Assembly: GCA_034440635.1 (NCBI GenBank)
Contig: JAOTON010001483.1
Location: 248,001-312,000, forward strand
Reading direction: 5' to 3'
Source: Lepas anatifera
Taxonomy: Eukaryota; Arthropoda; Thecostraca; Lepadidae
DNA length: 64,000 nucleotides
Below the pieces are notes generated by a model that was not told where the DNA came from, searched no databases, and worked only from the letters and a program-made list of their open reading frames with translations. The position numbers and the translations under genes were made by a program. Below are positions 1-12,724 of the stretch, piece after piece (positions within the stretch are counted from its first letter, which is position 1; each line of letters starts with the position of its first letter).

Positions 1-243
1 CTTCCAGAGCCAGCATAGTGGACCACTAGGTGACGCACCAGGTCAGGAACAGTCTCCATGATAACGTCTGGAGATGACTCGGCAGGACATTTTGGCCTTC
101 CTGAATATGGCCAAAGCTTCAGTATGAAGCGGTTGTTAGCGTCTGCGACACTACGGAATAAGATTCCGTACTTTCCAGGCTTGCTTGGCATGAATACCTT
201 GAAAGGGCACCTGCCACGGAAACGCAGTGACGATACGTACTGA
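1..243 (-). pseudogene. piggyBac-type transposase fragment
   Basis: Read on the minus strand, this edge segment translates without a stop into a peptide containing FRGRCPFKVFMPSKPGKYGI followed by VADANNRFILKLWPYSG. This is the conserved FRGR..K.Y.PSKP.KYGIK block of the piggyBac (DDE_Tnp_1_7) transposase catalytic domain, which cuts and pastes DNA at TTAA. Sequence upstream (to about 490) has stops and no recognisable piggyBac text, and the downstream part lies outside the window, so only a fragment of about 75 codons is seen. It is likely a dead relic. It matters because many TTAA-flanked non-autonomous elements lie elsewhere in this window and need such an enzyme. Family recognition is from memory and fairly secure. 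Confidence 0.75.
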
Positions 244-1129
244 CGATCATGCGCTCTACCTGGTTTTACATGAATGAGTATGGTATCTATCCGCAGGGAG
301 GGGACAGAGGTGCAGAAAGTATACTGGCTGTCACAAACGCAATGCAACATATGCCTCCTCTGTCACACAAAGCTGGAAATGATAATTTTATGCTTGAATA
401 CTATTTCCAATATGCTGAATGTCATCTACCTGTCTCTTACTTTTTGCAACTGACAAGGTTCAAGCACCAAGCCATTACCGCATGAAAGTATTAAACTGTG
501 TTTTCATTTTTAGATCATGTTTATGTTTTGGAAGGAAAATTTCCAATTATGGATCATTGTTTTCAGTGATGGGATCATAACTATTATTGGCAGCTCTGAC
601 TGCAGTTTCCCCCCAATGACATGCATTTCCCTTTTTGAAGAAGTTTCCATTTTTGGAAGGAGTGTTTCCAATTATGGTACATTTCCCCATGATTAAATGT
701 GGCAATTATCATGAAAATTATTATTGGAAACTAATCTATAAATGGGAGCGTACACCTACACACAATTGGGAACCCTGATCACAGCTTCCCCCCCCACCCC
801 CCCACTGAACTTCCATCTCACATATCAACAAAAGGGACAAAAATGTCAATGTCAACATAGGATTTGGATCTACCTAAAATGTGTTGGTAAAGTGGACCTT
901 AGGTAGCATTTTTATAGCCAGATCAAATGCTTAAAATTTCCCCCAACACCTGATTATCACCTGCCTGGTCGTTCCTTCTTGCAGTAAAAACTCTGAGGCA
1001 ACTACCCTGCATAGATGTAAAATTATGTCTATTGGCCTAATAGGTACAGAGGTATTGGAAATCTCATACCAAAGAAAGATCCAGTGTATAAGTCAAAATC
1101 CTGCTTTAACTCCAGGCAGTTCAGGTCCT
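244..1129. other. no gene recognised
   Basis: AT-rich unique-looking sequence with only short shadow frames and a C-rich run near 788-803. I see no domain, RNA gene or repeat here. Confidence 0.5.
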
Positions 1130-1166
1130 GTGTGTTGCTTACTACCACTGGTAGTAAGCAACACAC
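1130..1166. repeat. perfect 37-bp palindrome
   Basis: Arms GTGTGTTGCTTACTACCA and its exact complement are separated by one C, giving 18 perfect base pairs around a one-base centre. It could extrude as a cruciform or be a remnant of a small inverted-repeat element. No flanking gene explains it. Confidence 0.85.
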
Positions 1167-1227
1167 CTACAACCAGCGTTTTTCAAAGTCTCTTTCTTTC
1201 TGAAATTTTCTGTGATTTTCTGAGATG

Positions 1228-1296
1228 AGAAGGGGGTCTTCTAGGCCCCCCTCTAGTGCACGTTAGTGCCAGGCCCCTCTCCAGTGTGTGTTTTAA
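1228..1296. repeat. terminal fragment of a TTAA element
   Basis: The G/C-rich end (AGGCCCCCCTCTAGTGCACG, then CCCCTCTCCAGTGTGTG running into TTAA at 1293-1296) resembles the right terminus of the element at 12038-17893, which ends CCCTCCAGTGCGCGTG-TTAA. Only the end is present. Confidence 0.5.
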
Positions 1297-2928
1297 CACT
1301 TTGTGGAGGACTGCATTGGCACAGCCACACATTTGCTATCTGTACAATATTGACATGATAATTTGATCATGAAACCTCACCTGAATTACTGTTGTTGCCA
1401 GTCTGCTGCTGGCGCCAACTCTCCCAACTTCCTCCAGCTCCAAATCTACCTAACCAATCTTGATCTAGGGCACAAATAAGGTAAGGCACAAGCAAGCTAA
1501 GGAATGAAAAACCAAGTTTGATGTGTGAAAGTGCATCAGAATCAAAGTAGCCTACATTCATCTTAGATTAGCCATGGGCAGCACTATTTATTCCAGCTAG
1601 TTTTAGCCTGCACTTATTTCAGATATACCTAATAAATATGCCCTCAACAGAAGTAGCTTCCCACTTGTTCAAATTTTTTTGGCAGGCTCTACATCACACA
1701 AACATTGCGAACTTGTGTTGTCGCTGTTGCGTAGTTTAGGTAGAATTGCTGCCCAGCTATGTTTATTTCTTTCACTCATTTAGTACTTTTCCTAGTAGCT
1801 TTTAGGCGTACTTGATACTAAATTCAAAGAAATAGGGACCGCTAAATCGCAGATACTCAAACTTTAAATATTATTTAACCTGACAAAATGGACAGAAAAG
1901 TACTTGATAACGTATCTGCGTTATCTTTAATGCCTTAAATATGCCCACAATCATGTATTTCTCGAAAAAATTGACTGTCACATTTCGGGCATCTAGGCGG
2001 CAACTTTCTGGCAACTACTAACAATCGGCGCCATTGGGCTGCATGTTAAAATCTGGCAACTGTGACAGCGGTTTCCGGGTTTTCTGCAGCGGGGGTCTCT
2101 CGTTTTAGTATAAACTGAACACAGTACCAATATTGTATCACTGATGGTACGCTGTGCAATTGAAGGACAGAGTTGCTAAATTAAAATATTCGCTACACGC
2201 TTCATTCTGTATTTCGAAAATGTGTGGTTTGATTTTGAACCATACTGTCACGATCGCTATTTTGTCACACTAATGCACCTCAACTATCATAAATGTGTCA
2301 CAAACTCCAGTAGCCGAGTTGGCAAGTTTCTGCACCTCTGGGAGGGGATTTTCCGGGAATTCAGGCACAAAGTTGTCACACGTCAGATATGACGTGGTGT
2401 CAGAACTAGCAAAACGAAAAAGGAAATACCATAATTTATGGATACGTGAGGAGTAAGTGTGCATATTTTTATTCATTCAATTTTGTTTTGACCACTGTGA
2501 AAATTCAACAAAAATGTAAAGCGAAACCCGAGGAACTAGAAGGCTGAGGATCACAAATTGCTCTATTGTTGCCTACGTTCCTTTTTACATCCCCATCCGT
2601 TGGCTACCTTTTTACACAGGAAGTTGACCCTTTGCCACCCAGTTGTGAACCAGACAGAATGTCGAGTTTGGCGTGGAAATCTCCCCTGGGTAACCATGAT
2701 ACAAGGAGGGTGGCCTGAGACCACCCCTCTCACCCCATTGTTATCGAGTCTGGTATTGCCGCCATGCCGTCTGGGGACGTTTTCCAGGAATCAAGCGTGA
2801 GAAACGCTGCCTGTGCCATTGTTCCGTATTTTCACGCGTGCCCATATCGTCCCGTCGATCGCTATCAGCTGACCAAACCACGAGAATTGTCACCCTTCCG
2901 CCCGCTGATGGCGTTGACAGCGCCGGCC
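1297..2928. other. no gene recognised
   Basis: AT-rich sequence with no convincing coding frame, RNA gene or repeat family that I can name. Confidence 0.5.
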
Positions 2929-3112
2929 TGTGTCAGAGGCTGTACACGGGTGCTGCGGGGGGCCGCTCCACTCGCCGCTGCTGCCAGGCATGTGTCAGAG
3001 GCTGTACACGGGCGCTGCGGGGCCGCTCCACTCGCCGCTGCTGCCAGGCCTGTGTCAGAGGCTGTACACGGGCGCTGCGGGGGGCCGCTCCACTCGCCGC
3101 TGCTGCCAAGCC
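2929..3112. repeat. three-copy 60-62 bp tandem repeat
   Basis: Three adjacent copies start at about 2929, 2991 and 3051, each beginning TGTGTCAGAGGCTGTACACG and ending GCCGCTGCTGCCA. Copies differ by a two-base G run (60 versus 62 bp), which shifts any reading frame, so the open frames across it on both strands are by-products of high GC content. Recent tandem duplication is the simplest explanation. Confidence 0.85.
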
Positions 3113-3299
3113 TGAGCGAAAGAGCGCCAACATCGTCTCAATAAATCTCGCCTTGCGCAAAAAGTTAAAAAGGTATCTACTTTCTGTTTGTCCTCAATGA
3201 CACAAAATTCACATAGAAACAGCTACACCGAGTGTTATTATCGAGATGGTTAGTCAGATGAAAATATCTGCATTGAAACAGCGAGAGGAGGAAAAAACA

Positions 3300-4310
3300 G
3301 CACTGCCGGCAGGGCGCGGGCTAGGACCCTAAGCCTAGCTGGGGCCCTGGGCTAATCTGGGTATCCCTATGCTTAACTGGGGCCCCTGATCTGGTATGGG
3401 GGCCCTGAACTCTTCTAAGGTCCCCGGGCTAAGCTGGAGGCCGTGAGCTTGAATGGAGCCCCCTGAGCTGGTATGAGAGGGGACCCTATATCAGCCGATC
3501 TGGGCCCCTGAGCTGAGCTGGCTTGTGGTGAAAAAGAGCCCTGAACTGGTCTGGGGCCCCTGAACTGTTCTAGTCATTGAGCTAAGCTGGGATCCGTGAG
3601 CTTGAACAAGCCCCTTGGGCTATTTCGAGACCCTACATAAGTCGACCTGGGGACCTCCGAGCTGAACCGGGCCCCTAAGCTAATCTGGCATCCTGTGCGA
3701 ATCTGGGGCTCCCCTGTGATGAGCTTCTAGGGGTCCTGCGCTTATTTAAGGTCCCTTGATAAGCTGGCCCCGAGGTTGATGCACTGGTCTGGGCCCTTGA
3801 GCTGACTGACCTGGGTTACCGAGTCATGGTCTGGACCTTGGGGCCCTCCAAGATAATTTGGTGGCCCCTGGGCCGCATAGGCATAGGAACCCAGGGGGAA
3901 AATGTCCCCTTTTGTGGTGGCCCCCGCAACGAATATAAAATAACAGCAACTGTAATATAGAGCAAGAAACCCAAACGGGCCCGAAAGCTTGTCTGGGAAA
4001 GTTCCAGTTCCGTAGTACGCCGCCTGCAAGCCCCAGGAGGAGGAGCGGTTCGTGAAAAAGGCCAAGGCACCTACTACCCGAGGGTTTCCAAATGAGCCCC
4101 GAGAACTGGACCCAATCAAACTCCATCTCATATCAATCCCAACACAAAGCATGAATCAGACACACACCCCGCACAGGCGTGACGAGGCCGGCCGTCTTCT
4201 ACTACGAAGTGAAAAAAACAACACGGAACTGTTCAATGAAAGGAAACAGCGGAAAATAACGTAAGAAGTAATGTATGGAAATACCTCGTGCATGCCGGTG
4301 TATTAGTTTT
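3300..4310 (-). repeat. diverged copy of the interior of the 48.9-53.6 kb hAT-type element
   Basis: The reverse complement aligns along most of its length with about 51.1-52.4 kb. It starts with the shared words CATGCACGAGGTATTTCCAT versus ATGCACCAAATATTTCCAT, runs through a conserved stretch around 4000-4260, and ends in the same GGGCCC-rich short repeats (3310-3870, units built on CTGAGCTG and GGGGCCCC). A weak conserved frame (GLQAAYYGTGTFPDKLSG here, GLQAAYYGTATFPDKLSG at 51.4 kb) spans both copies, but I do not recognise a protein in it. Confidence 0.7.
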
Positions 4311-5042
<732 letters not shown>

Positions 5043-5465
5043 TGGTATTCCGCTCTCTTTATCAGCATCGGTCATGGAGGCTCATTATCAATAATTCTAT
5101 ATTTGCAAAAAAAGAATTCCCTGATATGTTGTTTAAGCCTATGTTTGTTCAATGGAACTTCCGTTATGTTTTTGAAGGTTGGACATATAGTTGTATTCCA
5201 ACTTTCAGCTGCAGAGAATGTCAGAGCAAACTTCCTATAATTTTGTGTAGCCAGAGGTATTTCAAAATGTCGAATCAATCTCGTATTATTTGTTTTGTAT
5301 ATCTGAAAAAGAGATGATATCACATATGTCATTGTACCATCCAATACTCTAGCCAATATGATAACTTTTTGTTCTGAGACTAGATCTGGCAATTTAAGTA
5401 TTTTTAATTTTAGGAACAGTTCATTAGTGTGGTAATAGCTGGTTTTTTGTCAATGACGCGAATGG

Positions 5466-5632
5466 GGGCGCGGTAGTGGGTGGTCGCGTAGCTGTCGCCC
5501 GCAGCCGACCCGGGTTCAGGCCCGGCGGCTTCCCTGAACAAGGAGCAAGCTGGCTCCCGAGAAACCCTTCCAACAGGGAAGAGTTGGCGACGCCATATGC
5601 CCTCAGTTGGTTCATAAGCCCTAATTATTATT
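5466..5632 (+). mobile_element. tRNA-derived SINE with target duplication
   Basis: A 167-bp insertion in the LINE is flanked by direct repeats AATGACGCGAATGG at 5452-5465 and 5633-5646. The homologous position in the other LINE copy (near 42.96 kb) is unoccupied. The head GGCGCGGTAGTGG and the box-B-like GACCCGGGTTCAGGCC point to a tRNA-derived RNA polymerase III promoter. The tail ends in ATT-type repeats (CTAATTATTATT). Other copies lie at 9.3-9.6, 26.5, 26.8, 29.8, 49.6 and 61.8 kb. Confidence 0.88.
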
Positions 5633-6125
5633 AATGACGCGAATGGCACGTTTCTGTAACTTGATGACTTTATCGAGAGCCGGTTCGTAATTACTACCTC
5701 AAACCAATGCATAATAGTTTAGATGGGGCAATATAAAGGCGTTATACAAATGAGTAAGTTGTCGTGATGATAAGAAATACTTAGCTCTGCTCATGATTTC
5801 TAAATTTCTACTGATTACTGATGATACATGAATGATGTGCGAATTTCACTTAAGTTTTTCGTCGATATAAATTCCAAGATACCGTCCAGTTTCTTCACGT
5901 TTAAGCTGCAATCAATATTTCTAATGTTAGCGCCGGAATAAAGCTGATGATGAGATTTTGAGGTATTGAGAGACAAACGATTTGACTGAAACCATTTTGA
6001 CACTTCTGGAAGAACTTTATGGACTTTTGTGTGAAGACTTCTTACACCATCTCCCGAAATTATAATAGCGGTATCATCCGCAAATAAGTAAATTCTAGTT
6101 TCAGTAGGGACTCGATACGGATCAT

Positions 6126-6168
<43 letters not shown>
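6126..6168. repeat. (AT)n microsatellite inside the LINE
   Basis: About 21 AT units. The intact LINE at 43.48 kb has the short precursor TTAATGTATATAATAAATA at the same point, so this tract expanded after insertion. Confidence 0.9.
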
Positions 6169-6171
<3 letters not shown>

Positions 6172-8247
6172 AAAGCGGTTCTAGTATTGAGCCCTGAGGC
6201 ACGCCCGTCATTATTTGTTTTGCATGGGATACAATCCCCTTAATTTTAGTCCTCTGAAATATGTTAGCTAGATATGAAGAAATAATATTTAACAATTTAC
6301 CCTTAATGCCAATGTGATTTAACTTTTGTAACAATATTTCTAAGCTAACCGTATCGAACGCTTCTTTCAAGTCTAAGTAAATTCCGTATGATATATTACC
6401 CTTTTCTAGAGATTTGTTACGCTGTCGTAGAGATGTACCAGAGGCATGTAAGTACTATGCTTTTTTCTACAGCCGAACTGTAATGAGTATAAAATGTTAT
6501 TTTCGATCAAATAATCAGAAGTATATTGGTATATTAAACGCTCCAAGATCCAAGGTTGTCAATATATGTAAAATTGAAAAATGATATTTTGTCCCATGAT
6601 TTCCTGTTCTATTATGATCTAAAAAAATAATCAAAACCAAAAATGGTCTAGGTCTTTGCACCTATCCCGTTTTCGATTGAAAAATGTATTTTCAAGTTTT
6701 TTTGGGGGCATGCAAACCATTTTCACAAAGAGCATTGTTCTTTATATTTGCAGATGTTTCGGCTTTTTAGCGCATTTACTAAAAAAATATTTAGAAAAGC
6801 ACCGGCAGTGCCCTGATATAAAACGACCACACTTCCTAATGCCAAGATAGCTTTGAATGACCTATTTCATGACACAAACGAGACGAGCTATTTGGGTCAT
6901 TAGGGACTCCTCCTTTACAGCAGTAGGAATTGATTCAGTGAAAGGGTTGTCAACATAAGTCTAGCTGTCTTTCGAGGTCTAAAATAGAGTTTCGGATTGA
7001 TTAAAAGTTCCATCTATTTGAACGTCATCTTTGCGATGCCGAGAAGGTCCTGCTTGCTGTTGATACTGAGCATCAGTTTGGTGTGCTGTGTCCATCGCCT
7101 TATAAAACTATTCCTCTTCCAGCACGGCAGACAGAACTGGCAGCCGTCATTTGCTTTACAGACGTGGCAGCTACAGCCATGGCCTGCGTGTGGCAGACGA
7201 AGTGCTCTACCTCCATGGGTTTCCCCACGAACCCTGGAAACTTGGATTTGATCAGGCTGCAGGTGATATTGACCACTCATAGTCAATTATATTTTTGAGA
7301 GTGGTCATCTGTGTGTTGACGTACGGCAGGTTCCGCAGCCTGAGAGAGGTGTTCCCCCGTCTCCTGCTCCCCTCTGATGGAGATGATCTTGTGGAAGGCG
7401 GTCCTTCTCTCCTCCTCCTCACTGCAGAACATGCCATTGCCATGTTCATCAGGATCTTCTCGGAGTGAGCGAACCATTCAGAGGAGCACACGGTCGGCAT
7501 GACAGTCCATTGCACCATCTAGGGCTGGGTCCTGAGGCATGAGAGTTAGGATATGACGTTTCTGGGACCGTCTACCAAGTTGTTGGTTACCTTCATCTGG
7601 AGTCAGTAGGGAAATTGGAACTCAGTAGGAGATCGTGGTCATCATTATCGAGCTTTACTTTCCCTACTGGCTACAGGTGTAGACCAGCAACGACTGGCTG
7701 CATAGCCCTCAGAATGTCACGTTTGAGCTCTCCTACCTTCGTACCCAGCCCTAGGCGGTGCAGTTAAATGCCATGCCCGCCATGTGCTCCTCTGCAATGT
7801 TCGTTCACACCGAGGCGTTCCCGATGACATTGCGCTGCAGAGAGGAGTAGGAAGTTCGTCTTTGTCAAGATTATCTCCATCAGAGGAGAGCAGGGGAAGG
7901 AGAACACCTCCCTCAGGCTGCGGATCATGTCCTGCCTCAACACACAGGCGTCTGCCCTCAGCACTATAATCGACCGGGAGGCCACCATTGAGTTTATCAT
8001 GGACTGAGTTTGGCCAAGTGCAAGTCGCGAGAGTTCATGGGGAAGCACATGAAGGTAGAGTACTTCCCCTGCCGCCCACACATAGGCCATAGAGAGAGAG
8101 AGCTGTAAAGGAAGTGATAGCTGGAGCCAGTTCAGTCTGTAATGCTGAGAGGAGGGATGAATTAATCTGCCAAAGGTTATAGCACATCAAACTGGTGCTC
8201 AGTATCAAAGCTGGACCTACTCGGCATAATAACAATAATTTTTGGGG

Positions 8248-9278
8248 TTAACCCTCGCCCCACCGGGGGCCATCGATGGCCCCCTAAGGTTTTTCCGGGA
8301 TAGCAGAAAAACGACGAGGCGCAGCACCGCGGTTGAGGGCTCTACCTCTCACTGCATCATTTTCCCATCATCCCTGAAATTTTTTACCCCGGGTCACCCA
8401 AGGTCAGGTCACCAGACGAGGTCAACCAAGGTCACCTCACTTCACTTTAGAGCTCTGTAAGAGCTACATTTCAAAGTCGATCGATTTGAAACTTCCTACA
8501 CTTCATGACCCCTCCAGGGTCTACAAGGTGTATATCCGGGATTTTTTCGATTTCGTGCCCTGAAGTCAGGTCACGAGGCGAGCTCTCCCATTGGAAAAGC
8601 ATGGGGAAAAGCTATTTCATGATATAAAAGTCACAAAAATGATTGCAAATACTCAGACTGCTCAGAACAACGTTTTTGGACACCCTTTCACGGATCCCAG
8701 GGGTCATATTTGCCCTTTGACTTTTCCAAGGTCATCCAAGGTCACCGGAGGTCAAAAACAGTATTTTGACAATAACTTTTGACCTAATTGAGCTAGAGCG
8801 GTGAAACAAACACCATCGTGTTTGTCTTGTCACTGGCTTTCATTTGATATACAGCTAGGTCACTTTTTGAACTTTCGTGACCTCAGGTCATATTAGGTCA
8901 CGAGGTGACCTCTGGCGGTCAAACCACTGGCGGGAGGTCTTTACGTTCCACATAGCGGAAAAAGTACAGGCAATTTGCTATCAAATGTACTTTACCAGGC
9001 CTCAATAGCTCTAATGACATAAGAGTTATGCCCAGTTTGCTTAATCATTGCATATTTGAGTGAAAATAGCCGATCTTGACCTAATTTGACCTCTGGAGGT
9101 CAAACCATTGACCTGAGCACTAAAACATGCGAAGTAATTTCTTACTGAATTCACGCGAGCTTTCTATTGCACTTTGCAGATTTGCGCTAACGCCCATATT
9201 TTCGGAGTTAGAGGGGGGCCATCGATGGCCCCCGGTGGGGCGAAGGTGGCGCCGGACCCCCGGTGGGGCGCGGGTTAA
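8248..9278. mobile_element. TTAA-flanked non-autonomous DNA element (CCC-ended family)
   Basis: About 1.03 kb. The left end reads TTAA-CCCTCGCCCCACCGGG and the right end, inverted, TTAA-CCCGCGCCCCACCGGG, one mismatch in the shared terminal repeat. TTAA target sites and CCC starts are typical of piggyBac elements. Both ends carry the 20-bp palindrome formed by GGGGGCCATC and its complement. The interior has no ORF but dozens of AGGTCA/TGACCT hexamers, for example AAGGTCATCCAAGGTCACCG near 8729. Probably mobilised by a piggyBac enzyme supplied elsewhere. Confidence 0.82.
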
Positions 9279-9283
9279 TAGAC

Positions 9284-9590
9284 GCACCAACTACCAGGGT
9301 TATATGGTGTTGCTAACTCTGCCTGTTGGAAGGGTTTCTCGGGAGCCAGATTGATCTTTGTTTACGGAATCCGCCGGGCCTTGAACCCGGGTTGATCGCG
9401 TGGAAACCAGCATAATTGTTGGGACTTATCGACGCACCAACTCTCAGGGTTATATGGCGTCGCCAACTCTTTCACTGTTGGAGGAGTTTCTCTTGGGAGT
9501 CAAATTGCTCCTTCCACAAGGAATCTGCCAGGCTTTAAACCCGGGTCGGCCGCGTGGAAAGCAAAGTTGCTAATCACTATAACACCATGC
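9284..9590 (-). mobile_element. two adjacent SINE copies
   Basis: Two minus-strand copies of the SINE family lie head to tail: each begins (in + orientation) with GACGCACCAACT and passes GTTGGA..GGTTTCTC, and the box-B region reads TTGAACCCGGGTTGATCGCG in the first and TTTAAACCCGGGTCGGCCGC in the second. Either a tandem pair or two insertions at a preferred site. They sit just right of the TTAA element. Confidence 0.8.
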
Positions 9591-10275
9591 CCACACCTCC
9601 TTGGCATCACAAAGCTGGCCATCAAGTACATTGCCCTTGCAGTCATACTGGAACTCCGCATCTTAGGCATTAAAAATAGCTAGGGGGGATTTATTGTGAT
9701 CGGCCTTTACCTAAATTAATATCTAATGATGTAAACAAGGAATCCGTACTAAGCTAAATAAATGTTCCCATATTTTGTCATTAAATAAGGAAATATAGGT
9801 TGATTAGGCATAGTGAAGTGAGGCTATTTGGCATCAAAACATTGTTTGTAGTTATCATAAGTTTTTAATTTTGTAGATTTGATGAAAGGGCCTACATATC
9901 TGTAAATATAAAAACGCTCTCGTGGTAAAACATGATTAAAATCCTCCATAAGAGCTTAAAAATGTATTTCATATTTGAAAAATCGTACAGGTAAAATGCC
10001 AAAAAATATTTTTGGGCTTTTTACTATGATTTATTAGATCATAATAGGTACAACTCGAATCATAAGGAAAAATTTAATTTCTCAATTTTTCATATATTGA
10101 CTACCTAATGTGCAGCGTGCCTTATTGACACCAAACGAGCGGTCTAAAATTGCTCATGCACGTATGCATGCATGTATTTATGTATGCATGTATGTAGGTA
10201 TATTTCAACAAGTATTCACATATTCATCAACAAAAACAGGCAATTGGTGATTAAGCACCTAAATGCTTTAAAAAA

Positions 10276-11265
10276 TCACCGCTTGCACGAAAAAAGGCGA
10301 AACATTGGAACCACCGCCGAGTCGTCGGCCACCCGCACTCGCAACCCTGATTCCAAAAAAACATCGTCTCTCCAGCAAGGCCCCCACCCGCCGTCGCCGC
10401 CGCCGCCACCACCACCATACTCGGCAAACCGCTTGATTCTTCTGATGAACTTTTGAACGCTGCGTGCTACTCGTTCTCGTTTCTTTTCCGTGAGGTTTGA
10501 ACCGTGCAATATTACCCCAAGTTTGATTAATTGGTTTAATAAATTAAAGTTGACTTCGACAATGTTTGATAATGATTGAAACAGAACAGCTCTTTCAATG
10601 TTATACGCCGGACAAGACAACAAGAAAAAGGGAACGTTTTCATTGACGTGATTATATTTTTCACACAAAGGAGAGTCGGATAATTGAATTTTGAACTGAT
10701 GTGAATTTAGATTACTCATACCTACCCTTAAGGCCATTAAACGTGTGTTATTCCTTTTTGAGCCAAATTTTTAATAAGCTGGTGGTTTGGGGGATCCAAA
10801 AATTCTGTTGATTTCTTGTTTGAAATGCTTCCTGGATTGGGCAATTCGAATACCCTGTGGGAGAGAATTCCACAGTTTGGTGGCCGAAAGAAAGAATGAC
10901 TTCATAAATCCCGATGTGTGGTGTTGAGGTGCTGTCCTCCTTTCAGGGTTTCTCAGGGTTCGGGTAGTAAGGTCAAGTCGGGTCGGGGGAATAAGTGCCT
11001 TGATATACTGAGGAACATGGGCATTAGTTAAAATGTTGTGATAAAAGTTTAATTTATGAATATTGCGTCGGTCCTCCTGGGTTTCCCATCCTAACTCTCG
11101 TTTTAGGTTCTCTGTCGGAGTCCTGCATTGTGCTCCTGTTACGAGCCTTGCTGCACGATTCTGGAGCCGTTCTAGTCTGGTGGTGTCTTGTGTCGTGATA
11201 TGTCCGTCGAATATAATGCCGCAGTAGTCAAAGTGAGGTCTAATGTAGGTTTTGTCCAGAAACTC
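10276..11265 (-). pseudogene. C-terminal part of a second LINE (RT thumb and Cys/His tail)
   Basis: The minus strand from about 11265 reads HFDYCGIIFDGHITTQ, RLERLQNRAARLVTGA, LWNSLPQGIRIAQSR and then, after an in-frame TAA near 10770, KRNNTRLMALRVGMSNLNSH. These are the usual C-terminal landmarks of LINE polyproteins. The tail SPLCEKY..NENVPFFLLSCP resembles the terminal CxxC..H..C knuckle of LINE proteins. A GCC/ACC-rich run at 10385-10422 encodes a glycine stretch on this strand. RT catalytic motifs are missing, so the copy is 5'-truncated and dead. It differs from the LINE at 42.6-46.4 kb. Confidence 0.8.
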
Positions 11266-12037
11266 GTGATTTTAGGTTTTGAGGTCGGCTCGCTTGACCT
11301 TGTAGCTCATTGAACTGACATGACCTGACCTAAAGAATTTGGTCAAATGCGTAAAATTCGTCAGGAATAAGGTACTGTAAGTTTTGCTGCTCTGCGTTCT
11401 TTCGTTTTTGCGTTATCTGGGGAAAACCAGGAGGAAGGCGAATTTGGCCCCCAGCGGGGCGCATGTTAACGATCGTAACAATGTTGCGAGGTTATGGCGC
11501 AGTTTTAACACCATCGTGTAAACGTTATCGGTGTTCGCAAAAGTTTCGATGATTTTCATTGTTGTTTCATTATGGTCCATGACCCATCTCATCCAAATTC
11601 TTACCAATCCTTAGTCACCCGGAAAAGTTTGGTTCGAAAAATCTCCATCTGCCAAACGTTTCAATTGTTTTCGCTAGATTTTATGACGTTTTTGACATGA
11701 CTTGTCTCGCTTGTTGCCCCAGCACTACTCAATACGGTATCATGCACAAGCTGAGATTCGAAAATCTTGATCGGAAAATAGGAACACGACTACTAATAGA
11801 TAAAGGAAACACGAAGTACCTAATCGAACCCACTAGATATGAAACAAATAATTGTAGCCCTCAAACTAATTATTGGGTCAAAAAAGGAAAAAACATGAAA
11901 ATCTGCAATATCTGAGGATCCTCAAGTCGAAAAATAATTTGGACCCTCAGTGCGGATAGCTTTGCCGGCCTAGTAGATTCGCATGCTGGAATTTAATTTA
12001 ATTTAATGTACCCAAAATTTTCCAGATGTATCAATTC
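11266..12037. other. no gene; remnant of a TTAA element to about 11476
   Basis: The first 200 bp carry AGGTCA-type words and end CCCCCAGCGGGGCGCATG-TTAA, like the right end of a TTAA element into which the LINE fragment may have inserted. I recognise nothing from about 11480 to 12037. Confidence 0.4.
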
Positions 12038-12724
12038 TTAACACCCGCACTGGAGGGGGTCTGGCACTAACGCGCACTGGAGGGGGGCCTGGTAGGCCCC
12101 CCTAAGATCTCGGAAACTAAGAGGGTTAGAAAAACGCCACTTGGTAGGTGGGTGGGGGCTATGGTGGTCTACATGATGACCAATTTTTTGACCTAGGTCA
12201 ATATCTTCAAGGTCAAACGAGATCGTAAAGGTCAAATATTGGCCATGCTGGGATCGATTGGTAAATGCTGTGATTATGCAGGAAAATGGCGGAAATAAGC
12301 TAAAGGCGGACAAGGTTCATAGAAAAGAGGTCTCAAAAAGGCTTCCCCACAACTTTTGGGTCAAGGTCATTCAAGGCCATTGACCTTTAAGGTCACCATA
12401 TGGTATACTACTTATTATTTACACTTTGACTAACACTGTAGCCATTGTTTGACGGGAAATGAGGATTGACCTTTCCCAATGACCTATGACCTTGACATTT
12501 GACCTTGACCTTTGTATTGGGGTACCCTACTGATGACGTCATAGCATAATATATGTCAGACGGGGTAACGTCATTTGGCCGGACGCACAGTGGTCAGTGA
12601 CCTTGAAAGTGCAGATATGACCTTGACCTGTGACCTTTGACCTTGACTTTGACTTTCATGTGAAGTGACCTTGACATATAGTCCCGCTTATATGACGTTA
12701 TGACCAGGGGCGCAAGTTTCCATA

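Larger units (their letters stand above)
6553..10145. mobile_element. palindromic repeat element, copy A (interrupted)
   Basis: Outer ends read GGTTGTCAATATATG on the left and, in inverse orientation, CATATATTGACTACC near 10110, with related sequence extending about 0.5 kb inward on each side. The inner parts (about 7010-7520 and 7765-8235) are also inverted copies of each other, so the element is largely one long imperfect inverted repeat. The right arm is split at about 8240-9590 by a TTAA element and two SINEs. Inside are GC-richer, formerly coding-looking pieces (for example SLREVFSFPCSPLMEIIL on one strand), with frames broken everywhere. I do not recognise a transposase. Copy B is at 49022-51110. 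Confidence 0.7.

Noticed and set aside
2764..3200. Overlapping frames of 126, 120 and 61 codons
   Set aside because: All three plus-strand frames are open across a GC-rich triplicated 60-62 bp unit. Two-base differences between units break any conserved frame.
3742..4152. 136-codon minus frame with counterpart at 51206-51511
   Set aside because: A stretch (GLQAAYYGT..FPDKLSG) is shared by two repeat copies, but the frames diverge at both ends and run into minisatellite. No known domain; treated as repeat-derived.
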